In this document: positions 8,783 through 17,900 of the stretch, piece after piece
Numbering within the stretch: position 1 is the first letter of the stretch
How the letters are laid out: each line of letters begins with the position of its first letter
IMG/VR virus record: IMGVR_UViG_3300037010_003016
Coordinates: 1-64,000 of that record
Origin: a virus
Direction: 5' to 3' (one strand)
Length of the DNA: 64,000 nt
Made by a program: the position numbers and the translations under genes
Notes under the pieces: generated by a model
Told to the model about the DNA's origin: nothing
Database searches by the model: none
Seen by the model: the letters and a program-made list of their open reading frames with translations, nothing else

Positions 8783-8790
8783 TATTTATT
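8783..8790 (-). promoter_or_regulatory. Late promoter box for tail sheath
   Basis: The minus strand reads AATAAATA 92 nt upstream of the sheath ATG. It is back to back with the + strand box at 8819-8826. Confidence 0.5.
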
Positions 8791-8818
8791 GATAAATCTT
8801 TAAACTCAATTATAGTAT

Positions 8819-8826
8819 AATAAATA
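8819..8826 (+). promoter_or_regulatory. Late promoter box for LamG fibre
   Basis: AATAAATA sits immediately before the structured leader, so the predicted transcript should begin at or within a few bases of its outer stem. Confidence 0.6.
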
Positions 8827-8828
8827 TA

Positions 8829-8875
8829 TCGCGTAAAATTCCTCACGGAATGTGACATACCAAGTCGCGACGCGA
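8829..8875 (+). ncRNA. Structured 5' leader element, copy A
   Basis: The outer stem TCGCGT (8829-8834) pairs with ACGCGA (8870-8875). Inside is the hairpin ATTCC-TCAC-GGAAT (8838-8851) and the conserved string GTGACATACCAAGT. Copy B at 14476 has the same layout, with a compensatory C-G to T-A change in the outer stem. It begins at the predicted late transcription start, suggesting an mRNA-end stabiliser or translation control element. The pairing is seen; the function is inferred. Confidence 0.55.
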
Positions 8876-8899
8876 AAAATTTTTGAGGAAGGAAATAAA

Positions 8900-10324
8900 A
8901 TGGCATATAACAAATCTCCCATTTGGGAATTTTCTGATGTAAATCAAACTGGCATTGACAAAGTGCCTCTAAACAGGTTAATACATATCCAAAGTACTGG
9001 AAAAATGTTTAAAAAGTTAAGTAATGACGGTTTAACAAGTACTTCTACTGTAACTGACCTTTTAAGAAATCCGAGTAATTTTAAGAATGCAGCAGAAGTT
9101 GACCTAAAAGCTAACAATTCTGATCTTCAAATGGCTATTGGTAATATCCATAATCCTTTGCTAGATCTTCCACTAAAAAACTCTTTGGCTATGAGGTCTG
9201 GTACAGGTAGTGTTACATTCTCAAGAGCTTCAACTGCTACTTATATAGATAGATATGGTGTTCTAAAAACAGCTGGTATAGATGTACCTAGATTTGAAAA
9301 AGAAGGTTATTTGAACGAAGGTAATAGTACGAATCTATTTTCTTATTCAAACCAATTCGAACAATGGAGTACTCAAAATTCTGCTATTACTCAAAATGTT
9401 ACTGGTCCTGACGGTGTAGCAAACTCTGCTTATCATTTTTATAAAACTACAACTGGGTCAGAGGAAAATATATATATTTCATATTTTTCGTTAACTGCTG
9501 GGACAACATATACTGCTTCTATATTTGCTCAAAAAGCAGAAGACTCTATAATAAGAATAATGTATCCGTCATTTTTCTTCTCAGACGGTACTTCACGTGA
9601 TTTGAGTTATAACTTCGACACAGGAGTTTTAACAGATCAAAACAATAACCTACAAGATAAAAATGTACAAATATTAGCTAATGGGTGGGTAAGACTTAGT
9701 ATGACTTTCACTGTCACTACCTCTGACCGTAAATATGTTAATGTTATATACAGCTACTCTTCGACAGATAAAACAGGAAATGGTGTAAACATCTATGGAG
9801 CACAATTAGAAGCGTTGCCATTTACTACATCCTATATTTCTACAACTTCTAGCACTGTTACTAGAGCAGCTGATATGTTGAGTGCCACTCTAGAAGGTAA
9901 CTTTCCGTCCGTATATGATTCGAGAACCGTTATTGCTGACTTTGATATAAAAGGAAAAAAAGACGGCGATTGGAGCTCTATAATCGCAATTAATAGTAAT
10001 GGCGACGGCGCGTTGATATTTGGCTACGGAGATGGTACTGATTTTCATTGTCACGGTGGTAAAAATACTAATATGCTGGCTTATACATATATTCCATTTG
10101 ATACTGTTACTAAAAGGATTTGTGCAATTTCTGATAGTAAAAACAATCAAACTAGTATTTACAAAAATGGAGTATTATTGGCTAAAGAATCTAGATTACA
10201 ACAATATAACGACTTAGGCGATACTGCTTCTAGTATTATGATAGGAAGACTTTGGTATGGTCATATTACAAATTTGCGAATTTATGATAGAGCATTAACT
10301 GCATACGAAGTATCGCTTGCATAG
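8900..10324 (+). CDS. Tail fibre/adhesin with LamG-type lectin domain
   Basis: This 474-residue protein has three parts. Residues 1-60 form an anchor-like domain (SPIWEFSDVNQTGIDKVPL, then LIHIQSTGKMFKKLSNDGL) shared with the proteins at 12883 and 14543. The middle is a beta-sandwich typical of phage adhesins (LFSYSNQFEQWS to IYGAQLEALPFTTSYI). The C-terminus is a concanavalin/LamG-like sandwich (SIYKNGVLLAKES, ITNLRIYDRALTAYEV), a sugar-binding fold. ATG 8900 is favoured by GAGGAAGGAA; an upstream in-frame GTG at 8852 lies in the structured leader. Predicted role: virion-displayed receptor binding. Confidence 0.7.
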   Translation: MAYNKSPIWEFSDVNQTGIDKVPLNRLIHIQSTGKMFKKLSNDGLTSTSTVTDLLRNPSNFKNAAEVDLKANNSDLQMAIGNIHNPLLDLPLKNSLAMRSGTGSVTFSRASTATYIDRYGVLKTAGIDVPRFEKEGYLNEGNSTNLFSYSNQFEQWSTQNSAITQNVTGPDGVANSAYHFYKTTTGSEENIYISYFSLTAGTTYTASIFAQKAEDSIIRIMYPSFFFSDGTSRDLSYNFDTGVLTDQNNNLQDKNVQILANGWVRLSMTFTVTTSDRKYVNVIYSYSSTDKTGNGVNIYGAQLEALPFTTSYISTTSSTVTRAADMLSATLEGNFPSVYDSRTVIADFDIKGKKDGDWSSIIAINSNGDGALIFGYGDGTDFHCHGGKNTNMLAYTYIPFDTVTKRICAISDSKNNQTSIYKNGVLLAKESRLQQYNDLGDTASSIMIGRLWYGHITNLRIYDRALTAYEVSLA

Positions 10325-10357
10325 TTTGATAAACAATAAAACCCTTAGGAGAAACAA

Positions 10358-10720
10358 ATGAATTACGTAATAACGTATTGTAAAGATACTAAAGCTTTTA
10401 TGGATGAACTTCCAGATAGCTATAAAGTTAAAGATGGAGAAGGGAATGTAACTGGGTGGAATGTCCAAACCACACCAGTCATTAAAAACGAAAATGGGAG
10501 CTTGGCTCTATCAATTCTTACAGATGAGGAATTAGCTTTTGTAAAGACTATGAAGTCAATACAGGTGCTTGGAACATATGAAGAGCTGTTTGCTAACGAT
10601 AAAGCTCTTGCTATATATAAATCTGTGTACCCATATGATGTGCCAATAAGCTATAAAGATATGGATGGGAATACCAAACAATACTTTAGACCCCAAAAAA
10701 TAGGAGAATTCGCACTATGA
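10358..10720 (+). CDS. Small protein of fibre locus, unknown
   Basis: This 120-residue protein follows the LamG adhesin by 33 nt with an AGGAG site. It has no signal peptide or membrane segment; the C-terminus (YKDMDGNTKQYFRPQKIGEF) looks structured. It overlaps the next gene by 4 nt (ATGA), so the two are translationally coupled. Its place between two fibre-type genes suggests a fibre accessory or chaperone, which is inference only. Confidence 0.55.
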   Translation: MNYVITYCKDTKAFMDELPDSYKVKDGEGNVTGWNVQTTPVIKNENGSLALSILTDEELAFVKTMKSIQVLGTYEELFANDKALAIYKSVYPYDVPISYKDMDGNTKQYFRPQKIGEFAL

Positions 10721-11370
10721 TTAAGTATTCACTAGATAAGCTTAATGATGTAAAAGCAAACATCAACTCGCCAGTATTTACTGGTCAGGTTTTTATTCCG
10801 GAAGGTACGAATATCGCCCCAGGACTAGTATTTCAAAATGATAGTTCAAATGATACAGGTTTCTACCATATTGCAGAAGGCAATATCGGTATTGCTTGTA
10901 ATGGAAAACACATAGTAACTATTAATTCAAATAGTGTTGTATATGACACTGGTGTTAATTTATTAGTAGGAACAACAACAGATAATGGTGTTGATAAGTT
11001 ACAGGTTAATGGAAGTATAAGCGCTAGCAATTTATTTACTCCAATAATTTCTACATTATCCGATGCTGATTGTAGTTCAAAACAATTTATTTCCCCAGCT
11101 TTATCAGGAGGAACGTATATCGCCAATGTTCGCGGGTTTGACATTTATAATGTTGCTTATGAGCAAGTTTTTTCATTTGTTTTTGCGGTTCATTTTGATG
11201 CCTCTTCTTCAGAGGATATTCAAATAGTTGGTGTAAATAAGTCTACATATAAGACGGAGAATAATGAACCTAGTTACACATTTTACTTCGGGAATCAAAA
11301 AAGATTATCAGTTCAATCATCATCAAGTGATAAAGTAAGTTGCACTTGTACAGTACAAAAAATACTATAA
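10717..11370 (+). CDS. Tail fibre protein, short
   Basis: This 217-residue protein has a fibre-type N-terminus (NINSPVFTGQVFIPEG, GLVFQNDSSNDTGFY, NIGIACNGKHIV) and the phrase LLVGTTTDNGVDKLQVNGSI, widespread in phage fibre shafts. The remaining ~90 residues form a different beta-rich domain that may be the receptor-contacting tip. It overlaps the preceding gene by 4 nt. It lacks the anchor domain of its neighbours, so it may attach through one of them. Confidence 0.65.
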   Translation: MIKYSLDKLNDVKANINSPVFTGQVFIPEGTNIAPGLVFQNDSSNDTGFYHIAEGNIGIACNGKHIVTINSNSVVYDTGVNLLVGTTTDNGVDKLQVNGSISASNLFTPIISTLSDADCSSKQFISPALSGGTYIANVRGFDIYNVAYEQVFSFVFAVHFDASSSEDIQIVGVNKSTYKTENNEPSYTFYFGNQKRLSVQSSSSDKVSCTCTVQKIL

Positions 11371-11383
11371 AAAGGAAAATAAA

Positions 11384-11695
11384 ATGGCAATACAAACAAA
11401 TTACAACTTCAATGGCATAGAAGTAAAAGATGCTTATATCAGAATCGATAGACTGTTTGGAAGCAAACGAGAAGGGTGGAATAGTTTAGTTGGTGTTTAT
11501 AACATTACTACAGAAGCTGTACCTGCAGTGCCGGCAAATGCTGAGCTTAACATACCAGCTCAGGAAGCCACTACTAGACAGGTATTCAATAAGATAGAAG
11601 AGTTCAATTATCAAGTTCCTTACTCAGCAGATGAAAGAGGCTATGTAAGTGTCTATAAGTCACTACAAAAAAAGTTTGGTGGTACGAACGTCTAA
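11384..11695 (+). CDS. Small fibre-locus protein, unknown
   Basis: This 103-residue protein is preceded by AAAAGGA and contains FNGIEVKDAYIRIDRLFG and a Pro/Ala segment (AVPAVPANAELNIPAQEA). No signal peptide or motif is recognised. It ends the gene run that began at 8900, just before the first copy of the duplicated stem-loop element. A small virion or fibre-assembly protein is plausible; function unknown. Confidence 0.5.
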   Translation: MAIQTNYNFNGIEVKDAYIRIDRLFGSKREGWNSLVGVYNITTEAVPAVPANAELNIPAQEATTRQVFNKIEEFNYQVPYSADERGYVSVYKSLQKKFGGTNV

Positions 11696-11753
11696 TACCT
11701 ACGGACATAGTGATCTTGGACTTATAGAAAAAGAAAGCAGAGTGTGAGATTAT

Positions 11754-11805
11754 TTATCCATTTTGTGCGTAAAACACCGTCCTTTAGGACGGTGATATAA
11801 GCACA
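11754..11805 (+). repeat. Intergenic stem-loop element, copy 1
   Basis: About 52 bp, nearly identical to 40243-40295. The inner stem ACCGTCC/GGACGGT has a 4-base loop, and an outer TGTGC/GCACA stem encloses it. There is no T-run after it, so it is not a classical terminator. The CCTTTAGG-type hairpin recalls the right ends of IS200/IS605-family elements, but no transposase or TnpB is nearby. Confidence 0.75.
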
Positions 11806-11901
11806 TTAAATTATCAATAATTATTTGATAATTTTCTGTTTTGACTATTGACTAATTATAATAAAAGAGAAAATATCGCTAAATAATATCAAATGAATAG
11901 A

Positions 11902-11909
11902 TATAAATA
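11902..11909 (+). promoter_or_regulatory. Late promoter box TATAAATA
   Basis: A perfect T4-type late box 148 nt upstream of the exported protein at 12057. The long leader makes the pairing with that gene tentative. Confidence 0.45.
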
Positions 11910-12056
11910 TTTTAAACTATATTAAAAATTTTATATAGAAGTTTAGTTGAACTAATTCTTATAGTTATATGAAAAATAGAATTCGAAAAAAGTTTATAAA
12001 AATGCGATTAAAATACTAAAAAGCGCTTCATATTTCAAAAATAGGAGAATTTAGCT

Positions 12057-12404
12057 ATGATTAAAACTGTGTTGAGAAATTTATCAAAAACAATAATAAT
12101 GATAATATTTTTTTCTTCTTCGCTTTTCGCTGATGAACCATTTTTTCAGCAAAAAGATAAGCAAAAACATATCGCTGCCACTGCTGCTATTAGCGGAACT
12201 GCTACTGCATTAGCTCGATACTATGGAGCTAATAAGTTTGAAGCTTTTGCTATCGGTGTCGCTTCTGGGCTTTTGGTGGGAATTGCTAAAGAGAAATGGG
12301 ATGCAGCAGGTCACGGAACAGAAGATATTCACGATGTTTATGCTGACACAGTTGGTTCTGTATTAGGAAGCGCTATTACTGCGCAGTTTAGTTGGAAATT
12401 TTAA
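12057..12404 (+). CDS. Exported YfiM-like protein
   Basis: This 115-residue protein has a clear signal peptide (about residues 1-25: basic start, hydrophobic IIMIIFFSSSLFA, then DE). The mature part has the pattern DKQKH..A..AISG, AIGVASGLLVGIAKEKWD and DVYADTVGSVLGS, which matches the small periplasmic YfiM/DUF2279-type family (D-K-x-x-H, K-E-x-x-D, D-x-x-A-D-x-x-G). It is followed 16 nt later by a lipoprotein gene. An envelope-acting pair inside a fibre locus could serve lysis or superinfection exclusion; neither is shown by sequence. Confidence 0.6.
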   Translation: MIKTVLRNLSKTIIMIIFFSSSLFADEPFFQQKDKQKHIAATAAISGTATALARYYGANKFEAFAIGVASGLLVGIAKEKWDAAGHGTEDIHDVYADTVGSVLGSAITAQFSWKF

Positions 12405-12420
12405 TAAAAAGGATTAAACA

Positions 12421-12693
12421 ATGAAAAAGTTAATAATCGGTTTTTTTGTACTTTTAGGATTAACAGGTTGCTCAACTAATTACCAAAATTGGGTTGACTG
12501 GAAAAACGATAGAGTAGGAACACATTATGCTGTAGTACAGTCTTGTGAAATAAAAGATGGTGCGTATATAGGTACAGCAAAGCTTTGTTATGGTGAACAC
12601 AAAGGAAAAGTAGTAAACTTTTACTTAAAACCTTATTTCAAACCTATTGTTCCATACAGTAAAGATACAGTATTGCTTGTTGAAGATAAGTAA
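12421..12693 (+). CDS. Small lipoprotein
   Basis: This 90-residue protein has a textbook lipoprotein signal (MKKLIIGFFVLLGLTGC|S, lipobox LTGC). The mature part of about 73 residues carries two further cysteines (SCEIKDGAYIGTAKLCYGEH) that could form a disulfide in the periplasm. It directly follows the exported YfiM-like gene and is probably cotranscribed. Candidate roles are receptor masking, as known for some phage lipoproteins, or an outer-membrane spanin, though it is not Pro-rich as many o-spanins are. Confidence 0.65.
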   Translation: MKKLIIGFFVLLGLTGCSTNYQNWVDWKNDRVGTHYAVVQSCEIKDGAYIGTAKLCYGEHKGKVVNFYLKPYFKPIVPYSKDTVLLVEDK

Positions 12694-12814
12694 ACTATCA
12701 CTCCATAAAACGGAGTTGACTGGTTTATATATTCTTTCTTCTAATTATAGACAATAAAATCAAAACACTTTGTCTTACTTTAATAAAACTCTCGTTAACT
12801 GAAGACATCAGAAC

Positions 12815-12822
12815 AATAAATA
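12815..12822 (+). promoter_or_regulatory. Late promoter box AATAAATA
   Basis: The box lies 60 nt upstream of the fibre at 12883. The leader contains a small CCTA/TAGG hairpin, different from the conserved leader element. Confidence 0.5.
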
Positions 12823-12882
12823 TATAAACTAGAATCCTAATATTTAATAGGTTTTAAGTTATATTTAAAAAGGAGAATAACA

Positions 12883-13995
12883 ATGTCTTACAATTTATCG
12901 CCAGTTTGGTATTTTAATGATGTAAATCAAACAGGTATAAACAAAGTACCTCTGCTTAAACTAATATACATTCAGAGTACTAAACAATTCTTTACAAAAA
13001 TAAGTAACGATAATATAACAGCTGATACTAAAATATCTGATGTTATAAATAACTCAAGCGTTTTTAAATGTATTGCTGGCGGCGACACTCCTACCGCTCC
13101 AACTGCTCCAGCTGGAACAAATACAGACCAAATCGCTACTACAGCTTTCGTTACTGGTGCTATCGCTGACACAAAAACTTGGATAAGTTCTCAACCTTTC
13201 TATAATGCTAGACCGCAAGTAAGCTCTGATTGGACTGCATCTAGTGGTGCGGCTCAAATACTAAATAAACCTACAACTATTGCTGGTTACGGTATTACTG
13301 ATGCTTATACTAAAACTGAAGTAGATGGTAAAGATACTTCTACATTAGCATCATCTAAGTCTTATACAGATACAGCAATTGCTAATCTAGTAAATTCCGC
13401 ACCGGCAACACTAGATACACTAAAAGAAATAGCCGACCAACTAGCAAATGATGAGTCAGCTGCCGCTGCTTTAACTGCTGTTGTTGGTACTAAAGCTCCA
13501 TTGGCGTCTCCTGCTCTAACAGGAACACCAACTGCACCAACTGCCGATTCGGGAACAAATACAGATCAAATTGCCACCACAAAATTTGTTACTAGCGCTA
13601 TTTCTAGTACTCCTGCGACTAAATTGGCTACTGGTAGAGTTTTAACTGTTACTGGCGATATTTCCTTTACTACACCGGCCTTTGACGGTTCAAGTGATAT
13701 TAGCGCTACAGCTACACTACCTAATGTGGTTACAGCCGGTACTTATACTTCAGTTACAGTCAACAGCAAAGGTCTAATAACTGCAGGCGGTACAATACCT
13801 ACGTATATTCAAGAATTAGTAGCCGACGATGGACAAACTAAAGTCACTCTAAATGGACCAAAAGGTTCTTATTTTGTAGTGTATAAAAACGGTATTAGAT
13901 TTGCTTCTTCAAACTGGTCTGTAGATGGAACTACTTTAACATTCAATGATGCTCTATCTAAAGGTGATGAAATAGCAATAGAAAGTATATTTTAA
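12883..13995 (+). CDS. Tail fibre protein, anchor plus collagen-like shaft
   Basis: This 370-residue protein starts with the shared anchor domain (SPVWYFNDVNQTGINKVPL). A shaft follows of widespread phage fibre phrases: TNTDQIATTKFV, ILNKPTTIAGYGITDAYT, KSYTDTAIANLVNSAP and LTGTPTAPTA. Its last ~120 residues (TGDISFTTPAFDGSSDISA to DALSKGDEIAIES) closely match the end of the minus-strand fibre at 56424-59477, so the two share a tip domain. It probably trimerises on the virion. It contains one GYGITD unit where the other fibre has seven. Confidence 0.75.
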   Translation: MSYNLSPVWYFNDVNQTGINKVPLLKLIYIQSTKQFFTKISNDNITADTKISDVINNSSVFKCIAGGDTPTAPTAPAGTNTDQIATTAFVTGAIADTKTWISSQPFYNARPQVSSDWTASSGAAQILNKPTTIAGYGITDAYTKTEVDGKDTSTLASSKSYTDTAIANLVNSAPATLDTLKEIADQLANDESAAAALTAVVGTKAPLASPALTGTPTAPTADSGTNTDQIATTKFVTSAISSTPATKLATGRVLTVTGDISFTTPAFDGSSDISATATLPNVVTAGTYTSVTVNSKGLITAGGTIPTYIQELVADDGQTKVTLNGPKGSYFVVYKNGIRFASSNWSVDGTTLTFNDALSKGDEIAIESIF

Positions 13996-14015
13996 TAGAG
14001 TTTAAAATATAAGCT

Positions 14016-14047
14016 CAAAGCCTACTACTTTTACAGTAGTAGGTTTG
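14016..14047 (+). terminator. Hairpin after fibre gene
   Basis: CCTACTAC/GTAGTAGG, extended by CAAA/TTTG, forms a 12-bp stem. The following T tract is weak, so it may be a processing or stability hairpin rather than a strong terminator. Confidence 0.45.
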
Positions 14048-14059
14048 AAGGTCATATTT

Positions 14060-14067
14060 TATAAATA
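14060..14067 (+). promoter_or_regulatory. Late promoter box TATAAATA
   Basis: A perfect TATAAATA 28 nt upstream of the small beta-protein gene at 14095. Confidence 0.55.
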
Positions 14068-14094
14068 ATATTAAAACTAAAGGAGGAAATAAAA

Positions 14095-14388
14095 ATGGCT
14101 GGAATAAAATTTGGAAGTGTAATACCTGCGGCGAATACAGATACAGTTTTGTGTAAAGTGCCTGTAGGTAAAACTGCTACTATGGCTATAAATGTTTGTA
14201 ATACGACTTCTGATTCTGTTACTATTAATATAACTATAGGCGGAGATAAAATAGAATCAGGAACAACAATATCGGCAAACGATACTTTAGAAAGAACAGA
14301 TCTTATAGTAGTTTCTGGAGAGAGTGTTATAGTAAGTGCTTCTGCTGCCGGAGTTGTATTTAGAGCTTATGGTATTTGGGGCGTATAA
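14095..14388 (+). CDS. Small beta-rich fibre-associated protein A
   Basis: This 97-residue protein has AGGAGG before the start. It is about 80% identical to the product of 59480-59773 (both start AGIKFGSV and end FRAYGIWGV). The pattern of short strands (TATMAINVCNTTSDSVTINI) suggests an Ig-like beta-sandwich, as in small virion or fibre-cap proteins. In the second locus its partner is directly followed by a long fibre; here a fibre precedes it. The sequence continues identically for a few bases past both stop codons, then diverges. Confidence 0.6.
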   Translation: MAGIKFGSVIPAANTDTVLCKVPVGKTATMAINVCNTTSDSVTINITIGGDKIESGTTISANDTLERTDLIVVSGESVIVSASAAGVVFRAYGIWGV

Positions 14389-14401
14389 AAATTAAAAGAT
14401 T

Positions 14402-14430
14402 GACACGAACAAACAAAGTTTGTGTCTTTT
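14402..14430 (+). terminator. Rho-independent terminator
   Basis: The stem GACACGAAC/GTTTGTGTC (9 bp, one G-U) with loop AAACAAA is followed by TTTT. It lies 14 nt after the stop codon at 14388. Confidence 0.75.
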
Positions 14431-14465
14431 ATTTATTAAAAATTTTAGTGTAATCAAACCTACAA

Positions 14466-14473
14466 AATAAATA
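14466..14473 (+). promoter_or_regulatory. Late promoter box for adaptor and giant NHL gene
   Basis: AATAAATA sits directly upstream of leader copy B and is the nearest promoter for the 14543 and 14980 genes. Confidence 0.6.
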
Positions 14474-14475
14474 TA

Positions 14476-14519
14476 TTGCGTTAAACTCCTTACGGAATGT
14501 GACATACCAAGTAACGCAA
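14476..14519 (+). ncRNA. Structured 5' leader element, copy B
   Basis: The outer stem TTGCGTT (14476-14482) pairs with AACGCAA (14513-14519). The inner hairpin is TCC-TTAC-GGA, followed by GTGACATACCAAGT exactly as in copy A. That conserved string resembles the true start of the next gene (ATGACATACAATGT). A GTG-started mini-ORF in it ends at TAG 14532-14534, before ATG 14543. Confidence 0.55.
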
Positions 14520-14542
14520 AAAACTCTAGGGTAGGTAAATAA

Positions 14543-14953
14543 ATGACATACAATGTAGAACCAATTTGGTATCTCAAAGATCATACTGAAACAGGAATTA
14601 ATAAAATTCCTAATGGTAAGTTGATATTTGTTGTATCGTCAGGCTGTACTTATCAAAAAATTTCAAACGCTGGTCTAAATGGTGACACTACTTTAGGCGA
14701 CGCAATTGATGCTGGTACTTCTTTTATTCAAACTTCTATCCCATTTTTTAAACCAAATACATTTTATAGAGTAAATACTCTAGTAGTCTTTGATGGAGCG
14801 ATTTATAAAAAAATCAATTCTACTAATACTACACTAAATGTATTGAATAAAAACGAATGGGAGAAAATAGGTCTTGGAGAAGAGTATCAAAATGTTGTAA
14901 ACAGTTCAATGACGGTAAACAAACTTCTTGCTACCAATTATGGTGGTTTTTAA
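14543..14953 (+). CDS. Anchor-domain adaptor protein, probable
   Basis: This 136-residue protein has residues 1-60 of the same anchor type as the fibres at 8900 and 12883 (EPIWYLKDHTETGINKIPNG, then KISNAGLNGDTTLGDAI). It continues with a short module FYRVNTLVVFDGAIYKKINS ending NEWEKIG, which resembles carbohydrate-binding CBM5/12-type modules. It lies 26 nt before the giant NHL gene, which lacks any anchor. I infer that it docks the giant protein to the tail. The shared domain is visible; the docking role is a hypothesis. Confidence 0.6.
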   Translation: MTYNVEPIWYLKDHTETGINKIPNGKLIFVVSSGCTYQKISNAGLNGDTTLGDAIDAGTSFIQTSIPFFKPNTFYRVNTLVVFDGAIYKKINSTNTTLNVLNKNEWEKIGLGEEYQNVVNSSMTVNKLLATNYGGF

Positions 14954-14979
14954 CTTAACTTTATAGGAGAAAAATATAT

Positions 14980-17900
14980 ATGAGTGCAAACACTGCTCCA
15001 ATTTTTCCTTCAGTTCCAAAATCAACAGTAAACAATCTTTATTCAGCTAACACTAATAAAGATGGTTCTTTTGCAACTGCACTTTTTAATACTCCAACAG
15101 CTCAAGTAATTGTTGGTAATAAATTGTACATTGCGGATTCTAATAACCACAGAATTAGAACTGTTGATATGGATACTGGAATGACTGAAACATATTTCGG
15201 CTCTGGTTCTAATGCTTCAATAGACGGTTTCGGAATAAATGCTTCATTCAACAACCCTTATGGTATAACAACAAACGGTACAGACAAACTGTATGTTATA
15301 GAAAATGCTGGTTGTAGAATCAGACAAATTGATTTAAATAGTAGAGAGGTAATTACTCTTGCTGGTTCTGGTTCTTCTAGTTCTCAAGATGGTATAGGAA
15401 TATCAGCTACTATTCAATCTGGTGTAAGTATAACTTATTTGAATGGAAAACTTTACTTTGTTCAACAAGCACAACATAAACTAAGAGTTCTTGACCTTAC
15501 TACTCTTGAAGTTTTAACTCTTGCTGGTTCTGGAAATGCTGGTTTTAAACCTGGATTTGGTACTAATGCTCAACTTAACTCTCCAAGATATGTTACTACT
15601 GATGGTACAGATCTTTATATAACTCAAGTCGGAACAATAGTAAAATATATTGTTGCTACAGGAGAAGTAAGACCATTCTCTGGAAATATTTCACAAACAT
15701 CTATTTTCTGTGACACTGATATAGGTGATCAAAAAATAGCTATGTTTAATACTCCGAAAGGTGTAACATACGATGGTACTTATGTTTATGTTGCTGATAC
15801 AGCTAATCACTGTATAAGAAAAATAGACCAAACAAATAATAAAACTATTACTCTTTGCGGTATTGGTGGAACTCCAGGATATGTTGATGGAATCGCTTCA
15901 AAGGTTAAATTCAATCAACCTAGAGGACTATTCTACTATTCAGGTTTCATTTATGTTGCTGATATGGGTAATAACTGTATAAGAAAAGTAAGTGTTGCTG
16001 ATGGCTCAGCTACTACTGTAGCAGGTATTTCTTCTGCTGGTTATCTTGACGGAGATATTGCTTCAGCTCAATTTGCTAGTCCTGTTGATATCTGTATAGA
16101 TAAAACAACAAATATGGCTTATGTTGCTGACCAAAATAACAATGTTGTAAGAAGAATAGATCTTACTAATAATGTTGTTTCTACTATAGCTGGTGTTGTT
16201 GGAACATTCGGATCTACAGACTCTGAAAAAGGTCTAAATGCTACATTCAGTCAATTGACTTCTCTAGCATTAGACGAAACAAATCAATTCCTTTTTGTTG
16301 CTGATGCTTCTGCTAACAAAATTAGAAAGATAGATCTAAAATCAGCAAATTTCGGCGTAACTACTGTTGCTGGTACAGGTTCTGCTGGTTCTTATGATGG
16401 TCCAGTAAATGCTGCTACATTTAACTATCCTTCAGGAATAGCTTTTGACGGATTTGAACAACTTTATGTTGCTGATGTCAATAACAACAAAATAAGAGTA
16501 ATAGACCTTAGAAGTAATACTGTTTTCTCAGTTTATGGTTCAGGTACTGCTGGTTCTACTGATGGTATAGGTGTTCTAGCAACATTCTTCAATCCTTTTG
16601 ATATTTTTGTATCTCAAGACAGTAAAACTGCATTTGTTGCTGATACAGGAAACTCAAAAATAAGAGCTATTAATACTCTAACAAAAGAAGTAAATCTTCT
16701 TGCTGGTGCTGGTATAGTTTCTTATGGAGATGGTATTTCTATTCCTTATTCTGCTTCTTTTGGTCTAGTATCTGCTACGGCTTATGATGGTAGATATTAC
16801 TATATAGCTGATGCTAACACATATAAAATCAAAAGATATGACCCAATAACAAATACTATTATGTTGATAGCCGGAAACGGAAACTCAAATCTTACTGACG
16901 GCTTTGGTATGGCAGCAAGTTTTGGTGTCATTTCACATATGGAATATGATGCAACTTCAAACTGTCTATATTTCTCAGATACAACAAACCACGCAATAAG
17001 AAGACTTGAGCTAAATAATAACTTCTTCATTTCTACTATGGCTGGAGATGGAAATGCTTCTTACTCTGATGGTGCTGGTTACTTTATGGCTTCAGAAGTT
17101 AATGAACCTAGAGGCGTATGTTCTGATGGTACTACAGTATACTTTACTGATACTAAAAACAACAAAATAAGAAAATACGATATTGCTACTGGTGTGGTTT
17201 CTACTATTGCTGGTACAGGACAATTCGGTTCTCTAAACGGAGCTGGTACAAGCGCAACATTTAACCTTCCTAAAGGTATTTGTCTAGACCAAACTAATAC
17301 AAAACTATTTGTTGCTGATACTGGTAATAATATGATTAGACAAATAGATTTGAGTAATAATACTGTTACTACAATCGCTGGTTCTGGAGATAATTCTTCT
17401 CTTGATGGAAATGGTCTTTCTGCTACATTTAACTATCCTCAAGGTATTACTCAACTAAACGGCGTTCTATATGTTGCAGATACTAACTCAAACAAAATTA
17501 GAAGTCTAACTTATAACTCTACTCTTTCACAATGGGTGGTTGCTACTGTAGCTGGTACTGGTCTAAATGCTGTTTCTCAATTAAATCAAGATAATGCAGG
17601 TATAAACAGACCTCAATATAATGTTGATGGTAACACTGGAAGCGCTGTTTCATTCTTCCAACCAACAGGCATTACTTGTGACGACCAATATCTATATGTT
17701 GCTGATACAGGTAACCAAAGAATTAGAAAAGTAAATCCACTAAATGGTGCTACTACAACTCTTGCTGGTTCTCCTTCTGGTGCAATAGGTGGTACTGACG
17801 GTACAGGTCTAAATGCTAGCTTCTATTCACCTACAGATATTACTTGTGATAAATCTGGTAATATACTATATGTTACTGATACAGGTAATAATAAAATCAG

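Larger units (their letters stand above)
11696..12056 (+). other. 361-bp gene-free gap
   Basis: The gap holds the first copy of the stem-loop element (11754-11805), a hairpin-like ATTATCAATAATTATTTGATAAT tract cut here to AT-rich DNA, and a TATAAATA box at 11902. No ORF of useful length with a ribosome site was seen. Confidence 0.6.

Noticed and set aside
8852-8899. N-terminal extension of the LamG fibre from GTG 8852
   Set aside because: The start would lie inside the structured leader, while ATG 8900 has GAGGAAGGAA and the conserved anchor begins there. The matching frame in leader copy B runs into a stop.
11754-11805. Complete IS200/IS605 element or TnpB guide RNA
   Set aside because: Only a hairpin like such ends is present, with no transposase or TnpB gene near either copy.
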